This document shows, piece by piece, positions 33,844 to 47,480 of a stretch of 64,000 nt of DNA. The DNA comes from Aureliella helgolandensis (GTDB lineage: Bacteria; Planctomycetota; Planctomycetia; Pirellulales; Pirellulaceae). A program made the translations under genes and the position numbers. The notes beneath the pieces are model-generated. The model saw nothing but the letters and a program-made list of their open reading frames with translations, had not been told where the DNA came from and did no database searches. Numbering within the stretch: the stretch's first letter is position 1; each line of letters opens with the position of its first letter. The DNA lies in the NCBI RefSeq assembly GCF_007752135.1, contig NZ_CP036298.1, forward strand, positions 6,750,501-6,814,500, given 5' to 3'.

Positions 33844-35314
33844 CCGTATCCCGCTCTTTTTCTAACGGCTCCATGACCTTGGTATTGCGCTCTACCGCAA
33901 CGACAATGGTGCGCTGCTGGCTGCCATCTCGAGCGCAAGCCACCGCGGGCAGAACTTGGCGACGATCGGGAAACGGAAGCCGAACGGCAAACGATCCGTC
34001 AGACCGCAGCGAGACGGGTTCCCCGCTAAGTGTCAAATAGCCATCTGGAACGGTGGAGCCGTAAACGACCAGTTCGACTTCCATATCGAAATGAAATCCG
34101 CCGCGTCGACGAAATGGACTCTCGGCTGCCACTCCAATTTTCGCAAGTGCCGGAGCTCCCAAATTGCGATGAGTCCGATCCTCGAGAACCTGCTTCAACT
34201 CACTGGTTTCCTGCTCACCGTCGTATCCTCCACTGAGCGCATAGATTCGTTCGCTCTCCGCACTGGCGTCCGACCAATTCTCGTCAACCGCCTCAGGTGT
34301 GCCTGCCGCGGGAGTGCGGACAATATTGCTCTTCGCAATTGCATGGTAGCGTCCGTTCGGCGCCAAGTAGCCGACTAAGACCCTAAACCTCACCGACTCG
34401 CCACTCCAGTCGATGTACCAATTGCGCAAACCACCGTGAATTTCGATATCGCGTTCTACCGTCTCAGAAGAGCTGGTGGTGCTGCCATCGTCGAGTCGAA
34501 GTAGACGCAGAACCGGCTTGGCCCCGTGCCACTGTTCGGCCATGGCCGCTTTGGCGCGATCGATTGCATTGCGAGTAATGTCCCAGGCCGCATGCAACCA
34601 GTAGGCATCGCGAACGAACAGAGCAATGCGATCCGACTGAGGTTCCTTTTCCCAAATCGGTTCCGACGCTCCTGGTGGTCGCACGAGTGTTGGGCGGAAC
34701 GAGATATCCTTACTGGATTCCTTTTGATTCTGAAGCTCTCGGATGCGTTTCAAAACATTCGGGTTGGTTTTGGATTTGGACACTACCGCCTTTTTCTTAT
34801 CAGAGACGGCACGCTTGGGTGCCGCGACCACTTCATCCGCAGACCGCCCCTTGCGACCACCACTGCTCGCAGAGGGCTTGGCAGCGGCAATTGCTTTGGA
34901 CGCTACTTTGGAACCAGGATTTCGTTTAGAATTACTCGAGGTGGTTCGTCCCGCAGCTTGCGGACCGGAGGACTTGCCATTGGTTTTAGAGCGGCGGGCA
35001 CCTGCTGCTTCGGCTTTAGCGGTCTTCCCCACTTCTGCGTGAGCAGCCACCGACTTGGAAGCCGCTGATTGCTTGGTGGCAGAACGCGTTTTGGCAATTG
35101 GACTTTTCGGAGATTTAGAAGCTTTGCTTTTCGTCCCCGCCTTTGCCCTAGCTTTGGTCACCTTGCCTCGCGCGGAGGCCTTGGAGGCCTTAGCGACGAC
35201 GGACACCAGCTCGTCCTTTCGCATACTTCCGGTCACCGCAACCCCAAGGCGTTTTGCCATGGCGGCCAAATCAGCTTTCGTGTGCGCTTTTAGCTCGGCA
35301 GTAGTATTCAACAT
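33836..35314 (-). CDS. DUF4912 protein with Rho-N-like head and basic linker
   Basis: The 492-residue protein has three parts: an N-terminal Rho_N/SAP-like helix-extended-helix (ELKAHTKADLAAMAKRLGV, 7-25, to ~40), a long Lys/Ala/Ser-rich basic linker (~42-200) that may bind nucleic acid, and a C-terminal DUF4912 domain (~210-335; ALFVRDAYWLHAAWDIT, VEIDIHGG-like VERDIEIHGGLRNWYID) with a further ~150 residues. The combination occurs in cyanobacteria and planctomycetes and has no known function. It is the first gene of a pair with larE. Confidence 0.82.
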   Translation of the reverse strand: MLNTTAELKAHTKADLAAMAKRLGVAVTGSMRKDELVSVVAKASKASARGKVTKARAKAGTKSKASKSPKSPIAKTRSATKQSAASKSVAAHAEVGKTAKAEAAGARRSKTNGKSSGPQAAGRTTSSNSKRNPGSKVASKAIAAAKPSASSGGRKGRSADEVVAAPKRAVSDKKKAVVSKSKTNPNVLKRIRELQNQKESSKDISFRPTLVRPPGASEPIWEKEPQSDRIALFVRDAYWLHAAWDITRNAIDRAKAAMAEQWHGAKPVLRLLRLDDGSTTSSSETVERDIEIHGGLRNWYIDWSGESVRFRVLVGYLAPNGRYHAIAKSNIVRTPAAGTPEAVDENWSDASAESERIYALSGGYDGEQETSELKQVLEDRTHRNLGAPALAKIGVAAESPFRRRGGFHFDMEVELVVYGSTVPDGYLTLSGEPVSLRSDGSFAVRLPFPDRRQVLPAVACARDGSQQRTIVVAVERNTKVMEPLEKERDTGE

Positions 35315-35804
35315 TGCACTCCAGCTTGATTGGAAGTTTTCTCGAAAGTCCCAGAAGGGGACCAGTTAGGTGGGAGCGAGCGGAGCCTATCCCGTTTGGC
35401 CGGCAACCCTATATACGGACCTGCTGTCAAACGAGAACCTGAAGGAGCCACGCAGGGCCGCAGTTGTTACGAACCTGGGTAATTCCCGCAAACCTTATCC
35501 AAAGGCACCTCAGACGCCTTTACAAGTATGACAACAGAACACTCAACTTACTAGATTGTGAACATTTGAACACCACTCCAGTAAGACCTGCAATTGATCA
35601 ATTGCTAGCCCTAATCAAGCCCTTAAAGCTCTCTCTGCCCCCAAACGCCCCCTTAGGAATCCGGCGGAGTTGCGCGTAGAATCCACCAACTAGTTGAGCG
35701 AGGCCGATCCTGACACCAACTGTCCGCTCCAACCTCCCCAGACGCACACCACAAGCCACCCTTCTGGAACCGCGACGCCACCCGCAGGCTAAACAGCTTC
35801 AACC
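35315..35804. other. Divergent promoter region between DUF4912 and the ATP synthase operon
   Basis: A 490-bp spacer between divergent units must contain promoters for both. I could not pick out convincing -35/-10 pairs and see no repeats or genes. Confidence 0.5.
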
Positions 35805-36179
35805 ATGACCAACCCCAAATCCAAAGCGGACCGACTCTTCGAGCAATCGACCCAATGGCTCTCGCGGACCATCGCCGTCGTCATCCTAATGCTCGCCCCG
35901 GGCCTAGCAGGACGGTATCTCGACGAGCGTCTGCAAACCACCTGGCTAACCCCGGCAGGATTTGGGATCGGCATTGCGCTGGCAACCATCTTCCTACTGA
36001 CCCTGGCCTCGAAACTCATCCCGGCCGCTGGCGGCACCGCATTGCCTCCGGATCCGCCAGCCGCGCCAGATCTCGACGAGTGGCCGCAGCCCGGTGAGCC
36101 GCGCCGCCCGAGCGACAGCGGCGACAGCGGCGACAGCGGCGACGGCAGCGATGGCAGCGATGGCAGCGATGGATGCTAA
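35805..36179 (+). CDS. AtpZ/AtpI-like ATP synthase accessory membrane protein
   Basis: The 124-residue protein has two membrane segments (~22-40 and ~50-72) separated by GRYLDERLQTTWLTPAGFGIG, a loop typical of AtpZ/AtpI proteins at the head of F-ATPase operons, which aid c-ring or Mg2+ handling. The C-terminal 20 residues are an Asp/Ser/Gly repeat (DSGDSGDSGDGSDGSDGSDG) built of 9-bp DNA repeats (36109-36174). Such an acidic tail is unusual for the family. The next gene overlaps its stop by several bases. Confidence 0.72.
   Translation: MTNPKSKADRLFEQSTQWLSRTIAVVILMLAPGLAGRYLDERLQTTWLTPAGFGIGIALATIFLLTLASKLIPAAGGTALPPDPPAAPDLDEWPQPGEPRRPSDSGDSGDSGDGSDGSDGSDGC
36109..36174 (+). repeat. 9-bp in-frame tandem repeats (GACAGCGGC / GATGGCAGC)
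   Basis: Three to four GACAGCGGC units grade into GATGGCAGC units, encoding the DSG/DGS tail of the AtpZ/I-like protein. Confidence 0.85.
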
Positions 36180-36721
36180 CACGCCAGCATTACGGGGCAG
36201 TTCCACGATTCGTAACAACCAACCCACCAATGTCAACATCCATGCCGCCCGCAACGCCCCCCACTCCGCCTCCCAACAAACAAGCAGCTCAATCGACGCC
36301 GACCGCCCCCCACAACCGCTCCACCCGCATCTTGGATACTGTAATTCTGGTGGCCGCGATCGCCTTGGCAGCAGTGGCCATCAACCTTGCGACATTTAGC
36401 CACGTCACCCCGCAGAACCCCTGGCCGGCCCTGGTAGCAACCCTGTGCACGGTTCTAGGCTGCGTACCTGGAATTTGGTTGGGAACACTGCTATCTAATG
36501 GCGCAGCGACGCAACTGGCCGCAGTTGCGTGGCGGCTAGCAACGCTGCTTCCGTGCATCGCCCTTTCTCGAATGTGGATCGAAGACGAAAGAAATTGCTA
36601 CTTGATGACGTTGATGGCCTGTTATTTCGTCGCGCTGCCATTAGAATCATGGCTTCAAATCCGAGACGTCAAGCGGCAGGAGAATTCCTGTGAGCATTCA
36701 CCCGCCGACTCTTCACGCTAG
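36173..36721 (+). CDS. Membrane protein of the ATP synthase operon, unknown function
   Basis: The protein has a Pro/Thr-rich head and four hydrophobic segments (~52-72, ~82-107, ~115-130, ~145-160). ATG at 36173 would overlap the upstream stop; an alternative ATG at 36230 gives a shorter head (MSTSMPPATPPTPPP). Its position directly before atpB, where AtpI-type subunits are encoded, suggests an ATP synthase accessory role, but I see no family motif. Confidence 0.6.
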   Translation: MLTRQHYGAVPRFVTTNPPMSTSMPPATPPTPPPNKQAAQSTPTAPHNRSTRILDTVILVAAIALAAVAINLATFSHVTPQNPWPALVATLCTVLGCVPGIWLGTLLSNGAATQLAAVAWRLATLLPCIALSRMWIEDERNCYLMTLMACYFVALPLESWLQIRDVKRQENSCEHSPADSSR

Positions 36722-36732
36722 AGCAATGCAGC

Positions 36733-38386
<1,654 letters not shown>

Positions 38387-38488
38387 TTCGCACGTCCCTT
38401 CAGCGTCAATCGATTCGTCGGCTGGCGCTGGAATGCAGACTGCAATTCCCAAGCACTGATAAGACCTTAGATTGGATGCAAGCAAGTC

Positions 38489-39253
38489 ATGTCGCGTCGA
38501 TTTCTCACTACCTTAGTAATTACAGCTTGGTTTGGCCTCGTATTGGCCGGTTCTGCAGTCCATGCGCAATCAGATGCGGATGCTGCCGAAGCCAAGGATA
38601 CAGCTCCAGCTGCCGCCACCAGCGAACAGCCGGAAGACCATTCCACCGAGCCCACGGAAGCTAAGGAACCTGCAGCCGCGCACGAGCCGGCTTCAGCAGA
38701 GCACGGGGGAGAGCATCACGACACCGACCCGACGCATGCCAATGTCACGGATGCCCTGTACGAAGTCACCGACTTCCGCACCGACTTGGCATTCTTCACT
38801 GCAATCGTCTTCTTACTGTTGCTGGCGGGCCTGTATAGCGTGGCTTGGAAGCCCATTATGCAAGGTCTAGAAAAGCGTGAGCGACGCATCGCGGGAAACA
38901 TTGAACAAGCTGAGCAAGCGGCCCAACAGGCCACCGCCAAGCTGGCTCAATACGAAGCGAAGCTAGCAACCGCAGCCGAAGAGGCACAGCAGATCGTGGC
39001 CGAAGCACGCAAGGATGCAGAAGCCGCCGGTCAAAAGCTGATTGCTTCAGCTCAAGAGGAAGCAGCCCGTCAACGAGATCGCGCTGTGGCTGATATCGAA
39101 TCGGCTAAACGCGTCGCTCTCAGTGAATTGGCTGGCCAGTCCGCCGATGTTGCCATGTCGGTAGCCCAGCGGATCGTCGGACGCGAAATCAAAGCCGATG
39201 ACCACCAAAGCTTGATTCAAGAGATGTTGTCCAAACTTCCCAGTAACAACTAA
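38489..39253 (+). CDS. atpF: ATP synthase Fo subunit b
   Basis: The 254-residue protein has a signal-peptide-like segment (1-28), an acidic Ala/Glu/Pro/His-rich stretch (~29-88), a membrane helix (~98-118; FFTAIVFLLLLAGLYSVAW) and a long Ala/Glu/Gln coiled coil forming the peripheral stalk. Typical b subunits lack the first ~90 residues, so the membrane helix here may be preceded by a periplasmic domain. Confidence 0.92.
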   Translation: MSRRFLTTLVITAWFGLVLAGSAVHAQSDADAAEAKDTAPAAATSEQPEDHSTEPTEAKEPAAAHEPASAEHGGEHHDTDPTHANVTDALYEVTDFRTDLAFFTAIVFLLLLAGLYSVAWKPIMQGLEKRERRIAGNIEQAEQAAQQATAKLAQYEAKLATAAEEAQQIVAEARKDAEAAGQKLIASAQEEAARQRDRAVADIESAKRVALSELAGQSADVAMSVAQRIVGREIKADDHQSLIQEMLSKLPSNN

Positions 39254-39363
39254 CTGTCGGGTGTGAAACCGAAGGTAGCGATGCCCATCGATTCGCGTAC
39301 GACGCCAGTTGAAGGAACATCGGAAACTGCTCCAAGGGTCCGCAGACGATTTGTAAGGCAATG

Positions 39364-39981
39364 ATGACTGAGATCTCTCAACACGAAACCGTTCTTGACA
39401 GCGATCAACAGCAAGTCGGCGGGCTTTACGCCAAGGCCTTGCTGGCCGCCGCTGGCGATTCGGTAGACCACATCGTGGGCGAATTCGAAGCAGTGGTCAA
39501 AGAGTGTCTGGACACACATCCGAACCTGGAACAAGCGCTCTCCTCTCCTCGCATCACGCAGGAGCAGAAAGAGTCGATGCTAGATCGGATTTTTAACGGC
39601 CGTATCAATGGCACGTTGCTGAATTTCATCAAAATCCTATGCCGCCGCGGACGCATTGATTCCCTAAGAGCTATCCAAGTCACTTCCAAACTGCTTCGCG
39701 AAGAGCAACTCGGCAAGACACGGGTATCCGTCACTTCCGCACAACCGCTCAACGATGACCAACGGCATCAAATCGCCGAGCGACTTCGCCAAGCCTACGG
39801 TAGGGAAGCGGTTTTGGTCGAATCGGTCGATGCTGGCTTAATGGGCGGTATCGTACTGAAGATTGGCGATCAAGTCCTCGATGGTAGTGCCTCGGGCAAG
39901 CTTGATTCCCTAAAGAGTGCCGTCACCGACGGAGTGCAACGAGCCATTCGCGACCGCTACGAATCGCTGTTGTCCAACTAG
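39364..39981 (+). CDS. atpH: ATP synthase F1 subunit delta
   Basis: A protein of about 205 residues with the delta/OSCP fold: N-terminal helical bundle (GGLYAKALLAAAG, LSSPRITQEQKESMLDRIF) and the C-terminal GGIVLKIGDQVLDGSASGKLDSLK motif. It links F1 to the b stalk. The second of two adjacent ATG codons (39364) is better spaced from TAAGG. Confidence 0.93.
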   Translation: MTEISQHETVLDSDQQQVGGLYAKALLAAAGDSVDHIVGEFEAVVKECLDTHPNLEQALSSPRITQEQKESMLDRIFNGRINGTLLNFIKILCRRGRIDSLRAIQVTSKLLREEQLGKTRVSVTSAQPLNDDQRHQIAERLRQAYGREAVLVESVDAGLMGGIVLKIGDQVLDGSASGKLDSLKSAVTDGVQRAIRDRYESLLSN

Positions 39982-40099
39982 CAGAATACAAGACATTATT
40001 TAGGTCGCACCAACGTTTGGCAGTCCGTTTGTTTGCCAGGCAGCATTGTTGCAAGACCATTTCCATCATTACATCTAATACTGTTTTCGGGGTAGGGCC

Positions 40100-41614
40100 A
40101 TGAAGTTCAACTCGGACGAAATCGCCTCGGTGATTCAAAGAGAAATCGAAACGTTCGAGAATCAAATGGACGTCCGCGAAGTCGGAACCGTCCTGGAGGT
40201 TAGCGACGGTATCGCACGCGTGTACGGATTGTCCGGCGTCATGGCTGGGGAAATGGTGCAGTTTCCTAGTGGAGTTATCGGCCTCGCCTTTAACTTGGAA
40301 GAAAACTCCGTCGGTATCATTATTCTCGGTGACTACCTGACGATTAGTGAAGGCGACGAAGTCAAAGCCCTCGGCAAACTCCTGAGCGTGCCAGTCGGCG
40401 AGGGAATTATCGGCCGCGTGGTCGATCCCCTCGGCAACCCGCTCGATGGACGTGGCCCCGTCGAGTCCACCGAACAACGCCCCGTCGAAATCATCGCCAC
40501 GGGTGTAGCAGAACGCCAACCAGTTCACGAACCACTGCAAACCGGGATCAAGGCCATTGATGCCATGACCCCCATCGGCCGTGGACAACGGGAATTGATC
40601 ATCGGTGACCGTAAAACCGGTAAGACCTCGGTTGCCATCGATGCGATCCTGAACCAGAAGGACACGGGCGTTAAGTGCTTCTATGTAGCCATCGGCCAAA
40701 AGGACTCCTCGGTCGCCCTGGTGATTGAAACGCTGCGTAAGTATGGTGCAATGGACTACACCACCGTGGTCGTGTCAGGTGCCAGTACACCCGCTCCACT
40801 GCAATACATGGCTCCCTATTCGGGAACCGCAATGGCCGAGTACTTCATGTACAATGGTCAACACGCGCTGATCGTCTATGACGATTTGAGCAAGCAAGCG
40901 GTTGCCTACCGTCAGCTGTCGTTGCTGATGCGACGTCCACCAGGACGCGAGGCTTACCCTGGTGACGTGTTCTACTGTCACAGCCGGTTGCTCGAACGCT
41001 CTGCCAAACTGTCCGACGATTTGGGAGGCGGTTCGCTTACCAGCTTGCCAATCATCGAAACGCAAGAAGGCGAAGTTTCCGCCTATATCCCGACGAACGT
41101 GATTTCCATCACTGACGGACAAATCTACTTGCAACCCGACCTGTTCTTCAAGGGCATCCGTCCTGCGATGAACGCTGGGATTTCCGTCTCTCGAGTAGGT
41201 GCAGCCGCTCAGATCAAGGCCATGAAGAAGGTCGCCGGTAGCCTTCGCCTGGATCTCGCTTCCTTCCGCGAATTGGAGGCGTTTGCCCAACTTGGAACCG
41301 ATCTGGACCCTGCCACCCAAGCACGTCTCGATCGTGGATATCGCATGGTGGAACTGCTCAAGCAGCCACTGTTTGAGCCCAAGAGCGTCCATGAGCAGGT
41401 CATCGGAATCTACGCAGCGACTCGCGGTTTGATGGATAGCGTTCCAGTCGAGAACGTCTCGGACTTCGAAAAGCAATTGGTCCAATTCATGCGTGATCGC
41501 AAAGCAGACGTGATGAAGAAGCTGGAAGATTCCAACGAATTGACCGCTGAGGTCGAAGAGGGCATCAAGGCGGCCATTCAAGAATTTGCGAAGACCTACA
41601 AACCTGCGACCTAA
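40100..41614 (+). CDS. atpA: ATP synthase F1 subunit alpha
   Basis: The 504-residue subunit has the usual length and motifs: P-loop GDRKTGKTS at 169-177, the alpha signature in [21 protein letters not shown], and the C-terminal helical domain. It carries the non-catalytic nucleotide sites of the F1 head. A GGGGTAGGG ribosome binding stretch precedes the ATG. Confidence 0.97.
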   Translation: MKFNSDEIASVIQREIETFENQMDVREVGTVLEVSDGIARVYGLSGVMAGEMVQFPSGVIGLAFNLEENSVGIIILGDYLTISEGDEVKALGKLLSVPVGEGIIGRVVDPLGNPLDGRGPVESTEQRPVEIIATGVAERQPVHEPLQTGIKAIDAMTPIGRGQRELIIGDRKTGKTSVAIDAILNQKDTGVKCFYVAIGQKDSSVALVIETLRKYGAMDYTTVVVSGASTPAPLQYMAPYSGTAMAEYFMYNGQHALIVYDDLSKQAVAYRQLSLLMRRPPGREAYPGDVFYCHSRLLERSAKLSDDLGGGSLTSLPIIETQEGEVSAYIPTNVISITDGQIYLQPDLFFKGIRPAMNAGISVSRVGAAAQIKAMKKVAGSLRLDLASFRELEAFAQLGTDLDPATQARLDRGYRMVELLKQPLFEPKSVHEQVIGIYAATRGLMDSVPVENVSDFEKQLVQFMRDRKADVMKKLEDSNELTAEVEEGIKAAIQEFAKTYKPAT

Positions 41615-41677
41615 GCAGTTGTAGGTACGACACCAACCGTAGCTTTATTATTCCGGCGGCTTAGGCTTAGAGAACAC

Positions 41678-42565
41678 ATGGCAAACATCAGGGAACTCGA
41701 TAAGCGACGCAAGTCAGTTCGCAATATTCGCAAGATCACGCGAACGATGGAATTGATCGCCACCGCGCGTTTCAAGAAGGCCATGGACCGGGCGGCCGCT
41801 GCCAATGACTACACCGAGCGAATCACGCAAATCGTGCGAGATCTGGCTTCGGCGGGTCTTGAGGTTTCGCATCCGCTCCTCGCCGAGCGAGCGACTGTCA
41901 AATCGTCCACAATGCTGATGCTAACTAGCAATCGTGGCCTATGCGGCGGTTACAACGGTGGTGTGATTCGTGCTGCCTTGCTGCGACGCAAGGAAGTTAG
42001 CGAAAGTGGCATCGAGCTCGATTTTGAGATCAGCGGCAAACGTGGCATCTCCGCCATGAAGTTTCGCGAGGTCAAGATTGATGAGATGTACACCCACTTC
42101 GAAGACCAACCCGCCTTTGAAGAAGTGGCAGCGATTGCCGACCGCTTGATGGAGGAGTTCACCTCCGGACGGATGGATCGCTTGGACGTGGTCTTCACCC
42201 GTTTCATCAGCGTTTCCAAGCAAGTTCCGGTCGTCGAGACGCTCCTCCCGTTCGCCCAGCCCACTGCGGAAGAAACAGCAAACGCATCTCCCGATGGGAA
42301 GAATGCGGATTACGAATTTCTTCCCTCGGCCGAGTCGATCTTGGAAGAGGTGGTACCAGCCAGTTTCCGAGTCAAACTGTTCAAGTGTTTTCTCGATGCT
42401 GCCGTGAGCGAGCAAATTGCTCGGATGGTAGCCATGAAGAGTGCAACCGAGAACGCCGGAGACATCATCAAGCAACTCTCGATGACGTTCAACCGAGCTC
42501 GACAATCCAAGATTACTCAAGAGATCATGGAAATCATTGGTGGTGTGGAAGCCATGGAAAACTAG
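41678..42565 (+). CDS. atpG: ATP synthase F1 subunit gamma
   Basis: The 295-residue rotor shaft has the conserved N-terminal helix (IRELDKRRKSVRNIRKITRTMELIATARFKKA), SNRGLCGGYN near residue 86 and the C-terminal helix (MKSATENAGDIIKQLSMTFNRARQSKITQEIMEIIGG). Length is normal. Confidence 0.96.
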   Translation: MANIRELDKRRKSVRNIRKITRTMELIATARFKKAMDRAAAANDYTERITQIVRDLASAGLEVSHPLLAERATVKSSTMLMLTSNRGLCGGYNGGVIRAALLRRKEVSESGIELDFEISGKRGISAMKFREVKIDEMYTHFEDQPAFEEVAAIADRLMEEFTSGRMDRLDVVFTRFISVSKQVPVVETLLPFAQPTAEETANASPDGKNADYEFLPSAESILEEVVPASFRVKLFKCFLDAAVSEQIARMVAMKSATENAGDIIKQLSMTFNRARQSKITQEIMEIIGGVEAMEN

Positions 42566-42647
42566 TTACGAATCCCGAGGGGTTTTTAACCAGCTCCGCA
42601 CACCACAAAACTTGGGCGATTTCCCGAAATCACTCATCCGAACTTAG

Positions 42648-44198
<1,551 letters not shown>

Positions 44199-44354
44199 GC
44201 CGCCCCGAACCTCCCGAGGTAGGTCGAATTCCAGCGGTGTGGTCAAGTCAAAATTGCCCGCCGCTGGTGTCGAATCCACCTTGTAGTCAATCCTCCCCCA
44301 AGTGAATCCACCCTCTAGTCTGTAGGCAGCTCTTGAGCTGGAAAGTTATCAAAC

Positions 44355-44744
44355 ATGAGCGACTTGCGATGCGTGGTAGTCACGCCTGAGCAAACGGAAT
44401 TGGACGTCACAGCAGATTCCATTACCGTACCGTTGTTCGACGGTGAAATGGGAATTCTCAAGGGGCACAGTCCGTTGGTAGGCCGATTGGGATACGGCGC
44501 ACTCAATGTGAAGAACGCCAGCCAAACGGACAGCTATTTCATTGAAGGAGGCTTCGTGCAAGTCTCTGAGAATGTTGTTTCCGTCTTGACCGATAAACTG
44601 GTCCCCTTGAGCGACATTACAGCCCAAGCGGCGTCCGACGCTATGCAAGCGGCTCTAGCGATGCCAATGAGCAAACCCGAAGATACGGTCGTTCGGACCA
44701 AAGCCGTCAGTCGTGCTCAAGCAATGACCCGCGTCGCCGGGTAG
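44355..44744 (+). CDS. atpC: ATP synthase F1 subunit epsilon
   Basis: The 129-residue subunit shows the N-terminal beta-sandwich (LRCVVVTPEQTELDVTADSITVPLFDGEMGILKGHSPLV and FIEGGFVQVSENVVSVLTD) and a short C-terminal helical part. It is the last ATP synthase gene. GGAAAG lies upstream of the ATG. Confidence 0.95.
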   Translation: MSDLRCVVVTPEQTELDVTADSITVPLFDGEMGILKGHSPLVGRLGYGALNVKNASQTDSYFIEGGFVQVSENVVSVLTDKLVPLSDITAQAASDAMQAALAMPMSKPEDTVVRTKAVSRAQAMTRVAG

Positions 44745-44790
44745 TTTTAGTGGCTTGATGGCGGTAGGTAATACGGGATAATCCAAGCCG

Positions 44791-47355
44791 ATGAATTCCG
44801 CAACGCGAAACGAGTTTGCGTTTGCGATTCCTCTCCTAATATGCCTTTTATGGCTGTTTTCTCCGGGCTTGATCGACTCGGAAGTCCCCGCGTTCCGCGA
44901 TGGCTTTCATTTCTACTATCCCCAACTCGAATGGCTCGACCAACGCCTCCAGCACGGCGAGCTATTTCCAAGCTGGAATGCGAACGAGGGCCTCGGCGTT
45001 TCGACCGATGGCCAACCGAGCGTTGGCCTCTACTATCCACCGCGCGTCCTCTTCCTGATCCCTGGACTATCGCTACCGCAGCGATACAGTTTGTACATCG
45101 TGGTGCATCTAGGACTTGCTGCCTTGGGCATGCGATATGCCAGCCGATCGATGCGATTCTCTCGTGCGGCCAGTTGGCTAGCTGCGATCAGCTTTACACT
45201 TAGCTGCCCCGTCATTTTCCAACATTCCAACCTGATCTATCTATGCAGTGCCGCATGGATCGGATTCGCGCTCGGGGCCATGGCGCGCTTGATGCGATTC
45301 GAAAGACCACAATGGTTAGCTAGTTGTTGCGTATTTAGCACTGCCTGCAGCCTCATGCTGCTCTCGGGAGATCTACAAACGGCGGTCAATGCCATTGCGA
45401 TTCTCTCACTAGCAATCGTGACGAGGAGTCTACGAGCGTGGCCGTTTCCCAAAGTGAATCAGGCACAGCAACGGCGCGAGATCGAACGTTTTCTACAGCG
45501 TTGCCTCTGGATGCTGCTTACCCTTGTCTTGATAGCCTCAGCCACCGCCATTCAATGGATCCCCGCTCGGCAGTGGGCCGGCCATACGGGTCGCCTCAGC
45601 CAGGTCCAGCTGCCGAGCGCGAGCCATCCGCAAGTTCAAGCCATCCTTGCCGAGGCAAGCGAACATTCCTCCGGCAGTTCGTTGATGATCTACGACTTCA
45701 GCCTCTCTCCGTGGCACCTGCTAACGACCCTTTGGCCGACACTCGGGGGGAATTTCCAACCCGAGAATTCTCGCTGGTGGGACGCCCTTCCGAGCGAGGG
45801 ACGCATGTGGATTCCATCGCTCTATTTCGGTTGCCTTCCAGCTCTGCTGGTGCTCTCCACGCTCTTTCCAGCCTGCTGGCGACGCTGTCAATCGCTCATG
45901 GGCAGATTCAAGCGTTGGCCACAACTCTCCGGCGGGAGTCGGTCCCCAGGAATGGCGAAACCTACCGCACGCGTCGATCAACCATCGAACACTTCCGTCC
46001 CGCGCCCTCGCGGAGCGGATCCCCACGCGCAGCAGAACAAGTTTGCGTTCCCCCAAAATTCCACCGGACAACGCGCGGTGAACAAAGCCTCGCGTTGGTT
46101 GATCGGGCTTTTGCTATTCTCGCTACTAGCATCGATAGGCAACTACTCGCCGATCTGGCTGCTGCGTCAGCTGCTGACCGGAGTTGGTTGGGATGCGTTG
46201 GCTGCAGCGCTCCCCAAAGACCACTACGGCACCGTCTATTGGTTGCTGACGGAGATCATTCCGGGTTACCCTAGTTTTCGCTATCCGGCCAAATGGTCGA
46301 TTTGGTTCATTGCCGCAGCGAGTTTACTCGCTGCCTATCAGTACAACCAAACTTCGACCTTACGCGTGAGCTCACCAGCGGCTCAAGCCGGACGTTCACT
46401 GTTCTTCGTCCTCTCTGCATTGGCCTGCGTTGTGGCCGTACTAGCCTGGTGGACCTCCTTCGCGGGCTATGGCTCTGCGGTAGATCGCTGGTTGGCATCA
46501 CGCGCGGCAGACCCTTGGTTGGGACCTCCCGTCTCCAACGCTGTCGCCCAGGCGGTGGCACTGGCTTGCGCGGTCCCCGTCTGCGTGCTGCTGTTGGTAA
46601 AACGCACCGATAAGATATTGGTCATCACGCTGGTCGAGATGACGCTGGTCGCGAACATGTGGATCACATTTATCGAGGTGCCCGGGGCCCCCCAGACGCT
46701 TCCTTCCGATGCGTTCGTGTGGGCCAACGGAGCGGCAGCCAATGCGATGCAAGATGCAGGGGGAACTCAGGCAAACAAGGGGAACTCTTCCGGAGTCGCT
46801 GCACGGCAGCAAGCCACCTATCAAATGCAGTTCTTGCTAGGCAAATTGGGACAGCTTTCAGGAGTCCGTAGCCTGCATGCGACCCAATCGCTCGACCCGC
46901 AGGCTGTTCGACACATCAAGAGTTGGCTGCGCCGCACAGATGACATGACCACCGCCCAATCGGAACTCGATTCTGTCTTGCGCTACCTGGGTGTCACACA
47001 TCGCTTGGTGCGCGAGCAATTCGAGGAGCAACCCGCCGCGTTTACCTGGCATGCCATTGCTGCACCGGCAGCCCTATGTGAGTTAGCCGCGACCGATTTC
47101 GAAGCTGGCAACGCGCGTTCATCCCCCGCCGCCTATCAGTGGGTCGACTCCGGCACACTGGACGTTTCCATCGAAGCAGGGCAGGGGTGGAGTCGGCTGA
47201 CCGTGCGTCAGTTCAATGATGGAGGCTGGGCGGCTCAGGGGTTGGTGGAAGGAGCCTCCCGGGCTATCCCGCTACCCATTGAACAGGGGCAACTATTCAT
47301 TACCATCGACCTCCCGGTCAATTCACAAGCGATACGCATTCGTCGAACTCGCTAG
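44791..47355 (+). CDS. YfhO-like large membrane protein
   Basis: The 854-residue protein has about a dozen hydrophobic segments in its first ~650 residues and a soluble C-terminal part. Early motifs such as FRDGFHFYYPQLEWLDQRLQHGELFPSWNANEG and GYPSFRYPAKWSIWF are typical of YfhO/GT-C-like membrane proteins, where the first loop usually bears a catalytic-type Asp. Relatives glycosylate cell-wall polymers or lipids; the substrate here is unknown. It starts 46 bp after atpC and may be read through from that operon, though a functional link is doubtful. Confidence 0.75.
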   Translation: MNSATRNEFAFAIPLLICLLWLFSPGLIDSEVPAFRDGFHFYYPQLEWLDQRLQHGELFPSWNANEGLGVSTDGQPSVGLYYPPRVLFLIPGLSLPQRYSLYIVVHLGLAALGMRYASRSMRFSRAASWLAAISFTLSCPVIFQHSNLIYLCSAAWIGFALGAMARLMRFERPQWLASCCVFSTACSLMLLSGDLQTAVNAIAILSLAIVTRSLRAWPFPKVNQAQQRREIERFLQRCLWMLLTLVLIASATAIQWIPARQWAGHTGRLSQVQLPSASHPQVQAILAEASEHSSGSSLMIYDFSLSPWHLLTTLWPTLGGNFQPENSRWWDALPSEGRMWIPSLYFGCLPALLVLSTLFPACWRRCQSLMGRFKRWPQLSGGSRSPGMAKPTARVDQPSNTSVPRPRGADPHAQQNKFAFPQNSTGQRAVNKASRWLIGLLLFSLLASIGNYSPIWLLRQLLTGVGWDALAAALPKDHYGTVYWLLTEIIPGYPSFRYPAKWSIWFIAAASLLAAYQYNQTSTLRVSSPAAQAGRSLFFVLSALACVVAVLAWWTSFAGYGSAVDRWLASRAADPWLGPPVSNAVAQAVALACAVPVCVLLLVKRTDKILVITLVEMTLVANMWITFIEVPGAPQTLPSDAFVWANGAAANAMQDAGGTQANKGNSSGVAARQQATYQMQFLLGKLGQLSGVRSLHATQSLDPQAVRHIKSWLRRTDDMTTAQSELDSVLRYLGVTHRLVREQFEEQPAAFTWHAIAAPAALCELAATDFEAGNARSSPAAYQWVDSGTLDVSIEAGQGWSRLTVRQFNDGGWAAQGLVEGASRAIPLPIEQGQLFITIDLPVNSQAIRIRRTR

Positions 47356-47480
47356 CGTTTCGCCCTCGCCACCTCCGCAGGCAAGGGGGGGCGGAGAGCC
47401 CCGGTGCGCGTCAAGCCGGCTCAATCCCTGCCGAGAATGCTAACGCACAGTCGGCCCACAGTCGGAGCACACCGAGCAGT

